From contig CAZMTB010000044.1 of assembly GCA_964569095.1 (NCBI GenBank), forward strand, positions 1-10,202: a DNA stretch of 10,202 bases, in the 5' to 3' direction. The DNA comes from JALWSI01 sp964569095 [NCBI: uncultured Aquificales bacterium]. Its GTDB lineage: Bacteria > Thermosulfidibacterota > Thermosulfidibacteria > Thermosulfidibacterales. Positions 1 through 5,065 of the stretch are shown piece after piece. Position 1 is the first letter of the stretch; each line of letters opens with the position of its first letter. Below the pieces are notes generated by a model that saw only the letters and a program-made list of their open reading frames with translations, made no database searches and had not been told where the DNA came from. The position numbers were made by a program, and so were the translations under genes.

Positions 1-459
1 CTTCGTGAGCCACTTCGAGAACCGGCCCTTTCCTCGCAAAAGCACGTCTATCGATGTGTCCCACACGGTGGGAAGGGGAATGGGGGGAAGCAGCATGCTC
101 TTCTGTAGATCCCACCAGAATCGTGGTCCTACCCCCCCCACCTTGGAGTCTTCCAGCACCTTCATCATCAGGCTGATGGCCCCCGGCAGTACCACGGTGT
201 CGGGATTCAGGATCAGGATGTTACTGCCGGTGGACTCCTGGTATGCTTGCTGGAGGGCGGCCGACAGGCCTAGGTTGTCCCGATTCCGTATGAGCACCAA
301 GGGAAGATCGGTCTTCGAGAGGAGGTGGGCGTCGGTGGAGGCGTTGTCAACCACTATCACCTCTGCCTGCTTAAACTGCTCCAGCACCGAGGCTGCCGCC
401 CTGAGGGCCAGGGAGGCACTATTGTAACTCACTACCAGTACCGAAAGCTTTGTGGGCAT
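1..459 (-). CDS. Family 2 glycosyltransferase, N-terminal part (cut by window edge)
   Basis: The 153 visible residues are the N-terminal nucleotide-sugar-binding half of a GT-A fold glycosyltransferase of family 2, the rhamnosyltransferase-like group that builds cell-surface polysaccharides. The opening strand SVLVVSYNS (residues 6-14) is followed by VIVVDNASTD (34-43), the classic GT2 signature, then an N-x-G-L segment (62-65) and ILNPDTVV (83-90), whose Asp87 sits where the metal/UDP-binding DXD-like motif is expected. The C-terminal acceptor half lies beyond the window. The ATG at 459 overlaps the TGA of the upstream GspC-like gene (TGATG), and I see no clear Shine-Dalgarno sequence, so translation is probably coupled to that gene. 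It is the last visible gene of the leftward operon. Sugar donor and acceptor cannot be told. The family call is strong; the specific role is unknown. Confidence 0.9.
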   Translation of the reverse strand, partial: MPTKLSVLVVSYNSASLALRAAASVLEQFKQAEVIVVDNASTDAHLLSKTDLPLVLIRNRDNLGLSAALQQAYQESTGSNILILNPDTVVLPGAISLMMKVLEDSKVGGVGPRFWWDLQKSMLLPPIPLPTVWDTSIDVLLRGKGRFSKWLTK

Positions 460-1076
460 CAGTGGAATGGGAATATGGGGGGAGGCCCCTTCTCTCCGCG
501 CTTTCCCGCGTTTTTTCTGACAGACTCCAGTATCTTGAAGAAGGGATTCTCTTTGGGCGACGGTTTGCTCTCCTCGGGCGGTGGTGGCGGCGCCGGCTCT
601 TTTGGTCTTTTTTGCGGGGCTTTTTCTGGGTTTTTGGAGGCAGTCTGGGTCTCATAGGGGGTTTTATCCTCTTCGAACACCAGGGTCTCTCTCTTTCCGT
701 TCCTCTCTACCACCACCTCGGTGGCGTTCACGGTGAGCACCTTGCACCCGTTGGCCTCTTCTCCCTCTTTTAGAATCATCACCGGGGGGTTGGCCCCTTT
801 AATGGATATGACCGCCTCCTTCAGATCGCCAACCATTATCACCCCTACCAGCTTTATGTTTCCCGTTGCTGCTTTGGACTCGGCCTTCTTCGTCTCCGGG
901 GTGAACCTGCGGTCTGGAGAGAAGAGGTTGTGCTCTACGATGTAGTTTCTGTCTCGGGTGCTGTTGGTGGCAGCGCGGGCTGGAGATGCAGCGAGTCCTA
1001 CGAGGATCAGGGAGAGCACAAGGCGCAGAGATGCGCATCCCCGAAGGCGAAGGGATGCGCCTGGCTCTCCTTTCAA
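459..1076 (-). CDS. GspC/PilP-like periplasmic protein (type II secretion / type IV pilus homology region)
   Basis: This is a 205-residue exported or inner-membrane-anchored protein. After a basic N-region (Arg10, Arg12, Arg18), residues 19-30 are hydrophobic and end in SPARA, a good Sec signal peptide or N-terminal anchor. NLFSPDRR (50-57) matches the N-L-F segment that opens the GspC homology region. The stretch from IKLVGVIMVG (74-83) through VMILKEGEE (99-107) to ETLVF (130-134) fits the small beta domain shared by GspC and PilP, which links inner-membrane secretion or pilus components to the secretin. A Pro/Lys/Glu-rich tail (about 147-178) and a basic C-terminus follow; no PDZ domain is seen. 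The start is uncertain because no in-frame ATG exists. TTG at 1076 is chosen; TTG at 1094 (overlapping the upstream stop as TTGA) or GTG at 1019 are alternatives. No gspD or pilQ gene is visible nearby. Confidence 0.7.
   Translation of the reverse strand: MKGEPGASLRLRGCASLRLVLSLILVGLAASPARAATNSTRDRNYIVEHNLFSPDRRFTPETKKAESKAATGNIKLVGVIMVGDLKEAVISIKGANPPVMILKEGEEANGCKVLTVNATEVVVERNGKRETLVFEEDKTPYETQTASKNPEKAPQKRPKEPAPPPPPEESKPSPKENPFFKILESVRKNAGKRGEKGPPPIFPFH
1033..1060. repeat. Perfect inverted repeat (9-base arms, 10-base loop) at the start of the GspC-like gene
   Basis: The arms GCGCATCCC (1033-1041) and GGGATGCGC (1052-1060) are exactly complementary. They enclose a 10-base spacer that, with flanking bases, contains two tandem CGAAGG units (1042-1053). 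On the minus strand the hairpin lies between a Shine-Dalgarno-like AAAGGAGAG (1073-1065) and the codons of the hydrophobic signal core. A competing weaker pairing is possible between GGCGCA (1061-1056, minus strand) and TGCGCC (1027-1022). It could be an attenuating translation hairpin, a small inserted palindrome, or chance. Confidence 0.6.
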
Positions 1077-1090
1077 CCTCTCTCTCTGCC

Positions 1091-1915
1091 TCAATCCACC
1101 CCCAACAGCCTTGAAGGATTGTTTATGGTGAGATCCTCCAGAACACCGGGTTTCAGGGGCAGCTCTTTCAGCTCCTTCATGATTCTCACCCTGCTCACCA
1201 GGGGATAGTCGGAACCGAAGAGGGCCTTCTTGCGAACGGGGCCGTTCAGGTACTTGATGAGCTCCTCGGGGTAATGCTTGGGTGCCCATCCCGCCACGTT
1301 GATGTAGACGTTGGGGTGCCTCATGGCCAGTGCCAAGGCCTCTCCTATCCACGGCCACCCGAAGTGGGCAATGATGAGGGGAAGATCGGGAAAGTCCACC
1401 GCCACGTCGTCAATGTCTATGGGCCGGCAGCACCTTAGCCTTGTGCCCCGGTGGTACTGCGTCCCCGAGTGGAAGAGAACGGGTACCGAGAGTTTCTGTG
1501 CCACCTCGTATAGGGGATACATGATGGGATCGTTGGGTCTCACGTCGTGAAGGTGGGGCATTATCTTCACTCCCCGCATTCCCAGCTCCTCTACCGCCAT
1601 GCGTAGCTCGTCAACGGCTATCTTCCCCTTGCGGGGATCCACCCCTGCAAAGCCGATGAGCCTGTCCGGGTAGTGTTTAACCGCCTCTGCCACCACTTCG
1701 TTGGGCAGCTTGTAGCCGATGGTGGTTTCTGCGTCTATGGCCACTACCACCGACTGGTCCACCCCTGCCTGATCCATGTCCTCGATGGTCTCCTCCAGGG
1801 AGGGTGTGAGGTAATCGCCGAACATCTCCCTGTAGGTCTGGAGCATGAAGTCGGGAAAGGTGGCCAGCGCCTCCTTGGTCCAGAGTTGTGCGTGGGTGTC
1901 TATCACTACTCCCAT
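1091..1915 (-). CDS. Amidohydrolase_2-family TIM-barrel metal-dependent hydrolase
   Basis: This 274-residue cytosolic protein belongs to the amidohydrolase-related superfamily (PF04909, the ACMSD-like group), enzymes that hydrolyse or decarboxylate small carboxylated substrates at a metal site in a TIM barrel. Visible landmarks in order are DTHAQ at the first strand (6-10, His8), GFAGVDPRKG (88-97), RGVKIMPH (114-121, Lys117), VLFHSGT (146-152, His149), IIAHFGWPW (181-189, His184) and LFGSDYP (232-238, Asp236). These supply the usual His/His/Asp ligands. The second His of the normal H-x-H pair is replaced by Gln10. The ATG at 1915 has an AGGAG sequence 9 bases upstream and lies 2 bases after the yjbQ stop, so it is co-transcribed with yjbQ and amrB. 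The substrate is unknown. The fold assignment is strong; no specific reaction is claimed. Confidence 0.85.
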   Translation of the reverse strand: MGVVIDTHAQLWTKEALATFPDFMLQTYREMFGDYLTPSLEETIEDMDQAGVDQSVVVAIDAETTIGYKLPNEVVAEAVKHYPDRLIGFAGVDPRKGKIAVDELRMAVEELGMRGVKIMPHLHDVRPNDPIMYPLYEVAQKLSVPVLFHSGTQYHRGTRLRCCRPIDIDDVAVDFPDLPLIIAHFGWPWIGEALALAMRHPNVYINVAGWAPKHYPEELIKYLNGPVRKKALFGSDYPLVSRVRIMKELKELPLKPGVLEDLTINNPSRLLGVD

Positions 1916-1917
1916 GG

Positions 1918-2337
1918 CTATTCTCCTACCAGGTGGACAACTATGCGCCTTGTTCTAGGCCTGTTGTCGCACTCCACAAAGACGATCTGTTGCCAGGTGC
2001 CCAGCACGGGTGCCCCTTGGGAGAATGGGAAGGAGAAAGAGGCTCCGTAGAGGGCCGACCTGACGTGAGAAAACCCGTTTCCGTCTCCCCACGCCTTGTC
2101 GTGGGCGTAGGGGATTCCCCTTGGCGCCGTTCTTTCCATGGCGTCCAGCAGATCCTGTATCACCCCCGGTTCGTATTCAATGGTGGTGATCACCCCGGTG
2201 GATCCAGGGAGTATCACGCAGCCTATCCCCTCGTTCAACCCGGAAGACTTGATGAACTCCCTCACCTTTGGGGTGATGTCTATCACCTCTCCGCAACCTG
2301 AGGTTTTAAGCTCGAAGGTGTACTTTGCAACCGACAT
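1918..2337 (-). CDS. yjbQ: YjbQ/UPF0047 family protein (secondary thiamine-phosphate synthase-like)
   Basis: The 139 residues cover the whole compact single-domain UPF0047 family (PF01894). Family landmarks are the [18 protein letters not shown] segment (41-58), DL near 62-63, DGNGFSHVR (85-93), the G-S-F-F-P-F strand region (98-105) and LGTWQQIVF (112-120), followed by [10 protein letters not shown] (122-131). E. coli YjbQ has weak thiamine-phosphate synthase activity, but the physiological role of the family is not settled. The usual G-N-G-H-S-H stretch reads G-N-G-F-S-H here, so one conserved His is Phe89. An excellent Shine-Dalgarno sequence (AAGGAGGAGG, about 2348-2339) fixes the ATG at 2337. 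The gene lies 15 bases after amrB and 2 bases before the amidohydrolase. Confidence 0.9.
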   Translation of the reverse strand: MSVAKYTFELKTSGCGEVIDITPKVREFIKSSGLNEGIGCVILPGSTGVITTIEYEPGVIQDLLDAMERTAPRGIPYAHDKAWGDGNGFSHVRSALYGASFSFPFSQGAPVLGTWQQIVFVECDNRPRTRRIVVHLVGE

Positions 2338-2352
2338 GCCTCCTCCTTAAAA

Positions 2353-3153
2353 TCAGGGGAGTATTATCCCCGCGTATCCCACCACCTGGGAGTAGTCTCC
2401 CACCACGTCTCCCGAGGTCATGTAACGCACCAGCTCTCCGCCAGTACTTCCCAGGGCCTTGGCGGTCTCGATCACCGCGGCTGTTCCCATCACACCGCAC
2501 ATGGAGATCTCCTTCTCCCTCACCACGTTGTAGAGACCTGGGCCGTCGAGCTCGAGAATGCGGTTTATGGCCTCGGTATCCTTCTTCACCGCCACCTCTT
2601 GGGGCTCGTAGTGGCTCATGTCGGTGGAGGAGATCATCAACACGCCCTCTCTTCCTGAGAGAACCTTGGTCAATGCCTGGGCCAGATCCTGGCAAAGGGA
2701 GTATGGGCCTCCCATGAGCGCGATAGGAACCATTGAGAAAGAGTCTCTCAGGTACTTCAAGAAGGGTAGTTGCACCTCCAGGGAGTGTTCCGCGGCGTGG
2801 GCTGTGTGATCGGGTTTTGCCATTCGAGACTCGGCAACTATCTCCCCTGCGAGCTCTTCGTCTATGGGCACCTCCCCGAAGGGGGTTTCCCACACCCCCT
2901 GGGTCATCACGGATACGGGCGGACCTAATCCCGTGTGGTTTGGCCCAATGAGAACGATTCTATCTGGTATCTTCACCCGCGAGTAGACGGCTCCGGCCAC
3001 TATGCCCGAGTACTGGTATCCGGCGTGGGGCACCACTATTGCCTTTGCCTCTATTCGGCGTGGTACCTTCTCCATCATGGAGGCGATCTGCTCCCGGAGC
3101 CGGATGGGATTGCGGGTGTAAAAGTATCCGGCTACTGCGGGCTTCCTACGCAT
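2353..3153 (-). CDS. amrB: MEMO1-family protein (AmmeMemoRadiSam system protein B)
   Basis: This is a full-length 266-residue MEMO-family protein (PF01875), structurally related to class III extradiol dioxygenases. Diagnostic motifs run in order: KPAVAGYFY (4-12), VVPHAGYQYSG (40-50, His43), LIGPNHTG (68-75, His73), WETPFGEVP (88-96), EHSLEVQLPFL (122-132), STDMSHYEP (176-184) and MCG (218-220, Cys219). His43, His73 and Cys219 correspond to the metal-binding His/His/Cys of human MEMO1, so a metal-binding, redox-type activity is plausible. In many prokaryotes the protein is encoded with an AMMECR1 protein and a radical SAM protein; neither is visible here. The gene starts 2 bases after the cvpA stop and is followed by yjbQ. 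The cellular function in bacteria is unknown. Confidence 0.92.
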   Translation of the reverse strand: MRRKPAVAGYFYTRNPIRLREQIASMMEKVPRRIEAKAIVVPHAGYQYSGIVAGAVYSRVKIPDRIVLIGPNHTGLGPPVSVMTQGVWETPFGEVPIDEELAGEIVAESRMAKPDHTAHAAEHSLEVQLPFLKYLRDSFSMVPIALMGGPYSLCQDLAQALTKVLSGREGVLMISSTDMSHYEPQEVAVKKDTEAINRILELDGPGLYNVVREKEISMCGVMGTAAVIETAKALGSTGGELVRYMTSGDVVGDYSQVVGYAGIILP

Positions 3154-3155
3154 GA

Positions 3156-3686
3156 TTACACATTCTCCTTTTTGGGTTTCTGGGGATTATTCCAATGCTC
3201 TTTGAAGAGCTCTTTCACCTTGGGCGAGGCCAACTTCATGGTAGCCTTCGTCACCGTCATCACTTTGGAGGATAGGGGGGATTGCTCTATCCAGTATCTC
3301 CCCTGTGGAAAGGCGGCCACAAGGGCTATCAGGAAGGCAGAGGCAACGATCATGGCACGCACGAACCCGAACACTGCCCCCAAGGTGCGGTCTATTGCCC
3401 CCATCCCGGTTATCACCACCATCTTGCGTAGGAATAGAGATAGAAGTCCGATCACCGCGGTCACCACCACGAAGACCACTACCATGGAGGTTATTCTGCA
3501 GATGCTGGGGAAGTGGGGGAAGAAGTTGATTAGAATAGCCTCTACCGCCCCGTGGGCCTGGAAGGCGGCCATCACCCCCAAAACGATTCCCACCAGAGAG
3601 AGGATCTCCTTGAAGAGTCCCCTCCACGCCCCTATCAGGGTGAACAGCACGATTATCGCCAGAACCGTGAGGTCAATTCCGCTCAT
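3156..3686 (-). CDS. cvpA: CvpA-family inner membrane protein
   Basis: The 176 residues show the CvpA layout (PF02674). Four hydrophobic segments lie at about 4-21, 25-43, 66-88 and 102-126, with a G-x-x-R-G-L-F-K-E turn (19-27) after the first and the family-typical DRTLGAVFGF (99-108) before the last. A basic soluble tail (about 140-176) follows. CvpA is an inner-membrane protein first linked to colicin V production and also connected to envelope stress and purF-region operons in Enterobacteria; its molecular function is not established. The ATG at 3686 has a purine-rich ribosome site (GGGAGAGGAG) just upstream. It lies 25 bases after the bamD stop, the largest gap in this operon, so co-transcription with bamD and amrB is expected. 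Confidence 0.88.
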   Translation of the reverse strand: MSGIDLTVLAIIVLFTLIGAWRGLFKEILSLVGIVLGVMAAFQAHGAVEAILINFFPHFPSICRITSMVVVFVVVTAVIGLLSLFLRKMVVITGMGAIDRTLGAVFGFVRAMIVASAFLIALVAAFPQGRYWIEQSPLSSKVMTVTKATMKLASPKVKELFKEHWNNPQKPKKENV

Positions 3687-3711
3687 TCTCTTCTCCTCTC
3701 CCTGTCGCGTA

Positions 3712-4515
3712 TCACCATAGTTTCCACACCTTCCACCAGTCTCTGCTCTTCTTTCCCGTTTTCAAGGCGGTTATGGCCTCTTCTGCCTTGTCCACGTCTT
3801 CCCACATACCGTAGTTCTTCACCACCTCTTCGTAGCACTTTAGGGCCTCTTCCTTCTCACCGAGTTTCTCCAGGGTCTTGCCCTCCCAGTATAGGGCCTC
3901 GGCCATAACGTCTCCCTTTATTCCCTTGATGGTCTGGGCGAGCCTGAACCGGTTCAAGGCTGCGTTGTATTGTTTTGTCTTGTAGTAGTACCTTCCCACC
4001 ACGATGTCGTGCTGGGCCAACCGGTTTCGGCACTCCTGCAGGAGCATCATGGCCCTGGGAAGCCAGGGACTGGCAGGGTACACCTCTCCCAGCTTTTCGA
4101 ATGCCTGTATGGCCAGTTCGGTGTATTGTTGGTCTCTGTCGGGAGGGAGCATCAGCTTGTAGTAGCACATGCCCAGTTTGAACTGTACGTAGTCGGAGTT
4201 TGGGCTTAGTGGATGCATCTCTAAGTACTGCTTGTAGGCGTTGGCCGCCTCCTCGTAGTCCTCGTCCCTGAAGTAGGCCTCTGCCAATCCCAAACGGGCG
4301 GCTCGGCTCTCCTCTGCGGTGCCGCCATTCTGGAGCATCTTCTTGAAGCGTTCCTCGCTGTCGGACTTGCGGCTCAAGAAGGAGAAGAACCCCTTATCCT
4401 CGTTGGGGGTACCCTCCTCTTCTTTGTGGCTCCATGGCATGCTGCTGCAGGCCTGCAGAGCCGCCAGGGTCAGCATCAGGATGGCAGCCAGCTTGAGAGG
4501 AGAGGGCCTCTTCAC
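3712..4515 (-). CDS. bamD: Outer membrane protein assembly factor BamD (ComL-type TPR lipoprotein)
   Basis: BamD is the essential lipoprotein partner of BamA in folding beta-barrel proteins into the outer membrane. From the chosen GTG start the product has 267 residues: a basic N-region (KRPSPLK), a hydrophobic core and a lipobox ending L-Q-A-C with Cys23 as the lipidation site. A low-complexity linker (about 28-66) follows. TPR units then run from about 73 to 255, with BamD-typical segments P-L-S-P-N-S-D-Y (102-109), DRDQ (126-129), P-A-S-P-W near 147-151, and RLAQHDIVVGRYYYK (165-179) for the L-A-x-x-E/H-x-x-V-G-x-x-Y-Y signature. The GTG at 4515 overlaps the preceding TGA as GTGA. An ATG at 4536 is possible but would overlap the upstream gene by 25 bases and put extra charge before the signal peptide. 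The C-terminus is unusually Trp/Lys-rich. Confidence 0.9.
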   Translation of the reverse strand: MKRPSPLKLAAILMLTLAALQACSSMPWSHKEEEGTPNEDKGFFSFLSRKSDSEERFKKMLQNGGTAEESRAARLGLAEAYFRDEDYEEAANAYKQYLEMHPLSPNSDYVQFKLGMCYYKLMLPPDRDQQYTELAIQAFEKLGEVYPASPWLPRAMMLLQECRNRLAQHDIVVGRYYYKTKQYNAALNRFRLAQTIKGIKGDVMAEALYWEGKTLEKLGEKEEALKCYEEVVKNYGMWEDVDKAEEAITALKTGKKSRDWWKVWKLW

Positions 4516-4784
4516 CTTTTCAACCTCTGTCGCCACGCCTCGTCAAAGAACCTTTCGTACAGGGAGTTCCATTCGCCGCTTCCCTCGGCGATGGGTTTGG
4601 ACATACGCTCTATCTTTCTTCTCACTTCCTGGTCTATGGTTTCAAGCACCCTCAGCTCGTCGCTCAGAATCCTAACCAGCTTGCTCCTGAGCCGGCCGTG
4701 GTCGGTGATCTGTAGCTGGGCACTCTCAAGCTCCTTCAGGACCAGGTCGACCAGGTGGAAAACCCTCTCTCTGCTGTAGATCAT
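4512..4784 (-). CDS. DUF507-family protein, second of a tandem pair
   Basis: This 90-residue, highly charged helical protein looks like a short DUF507 (PF04368) member. It has an N-terminal helix (about 4-21), a middle helix rich in Leu/Arg (32-48), D-Q-E-V-R-R-K-I-E-R (51-60) and a C-terminal W-x-x-L-Y-E-R-F-F segment (72-80). It shares the same plan, length and E-V-x-x-K/R-x-x motif with the gene just upstream, so the two are probably divergent paralogues. Its ATG overlaps the previous stop as ATGA and its own stop overlaps the bamD GTG, so it sits in a chain of coupled translation. No signal peptide or membrane segment is seen; the protein should be cytosolic. Its function is unknown. Confidence 0.75.
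   Translation of the reverse strand: MIYSRERVFHLVDLVLKELESAQLQITDHGRLRSKLVRILSDELRVLETIDQEVRRKIERMSKPIAEGSGEWNSLYERFFDEAWRQRLKR
4524..4528 (-). promoter_or_regulatory. Ribosome binding site supporting the GTG start of bamD
   Basis: The minus-strand AGAGG at 4528-4524 lies 8 bases upstream of GTG 4515. This spacing supports the GTG start over the ATG at 4536, which lies upstream of this site. Confidence 0.5.
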
Positions 4785-5065
4785 AGAATCAGGTTCCTCT
4801 CTTTCGCCAGTTTCTCCTTTACCCGGGCAAACATCTTCCGGTAGCTGAGACCGCCCATCTCAATGTCCCTAACATGGTCTTTTAGCATGGCGTGGGCCTT
4901 TTCCTCAACCTCCCTCTCCTTCTGGGCATCGCTGAGAAGCACCCTTTTGACGATGGAGAAGACCTTCTCTTCCATTCTCTCTCCCCCCTCAATCAGGTCT
5001 CCCCTTACCGCCTGTTTGGCCATGACCCGGGCGATGTGTTCAAGGTGTTGATCTTGTATTCTCAT
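4781..5065 (-). CDS. DUF507-family protein, first of a tandem pair
   Basis: This 94-residue protein matches DUF507 (PF04368) by its pattern: an amphipathic N-terminal helix (7-21), the segment E-R-M-E-E-K-V-F (29-36), KEREVEEKAHAML (49-61) and the characteristic ending YRKMFARVKEKLAKERNLIL (75-94). It begins inside the last 26 bases of the large TPR gene and ends in an ATGA overlap with the second DUF507 gene. A GGAGG-type site about 10 bases upstream supports the ATG at 5065. The protein is all-helical by composition, soluble, with no catalytic motif visible. From memory, longer single-chain DUF507 proteins of about 180 residues exist, so the two halves may assemble as a heterodimer; this is inference. 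Confidence 0.8.
   Translation of the reverse strand: MRIQDQHLEHIARVMAKQAVRGDLIEGGERMEEKVFSIVKRVLLSDAQKEREVEEKAHAMLKDHVRDIEMGGLSYRKMFARVKEKLAKERNLIL

Noticed and set aside
5-427. A 140-residue plus-strand frame opposite the glycosyltransferase
   Set aside because: The minus strand carries clear GT2 motifs over the same bases; the plus reading is Ser/Arg-rich shadow sequence.
799-1038. A 79-residue minus-strand frame starting with the ATG inside the hairpin
   Set aside because: After a few residues the product becomes His/Arg-rich nonsense; the other frame gives a signal peptide and a GspC-like domain.
2935-3720. A 261-residue plus-strand open frame antisense to amrB and cvpA
   Set aside because: It lies opposite two well-supported genes, has low-complexity Thr/Arg/Pro content with no family motif, and no ribosome site.
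4516-4536. The longer bamD start at ATG 4536
   Set aside because: It overlaps the upstream gene by 25 bases and lies before the AGAGG site; the GTG at 4515 gives a compact lipoprotein signal and a GTGA junction.
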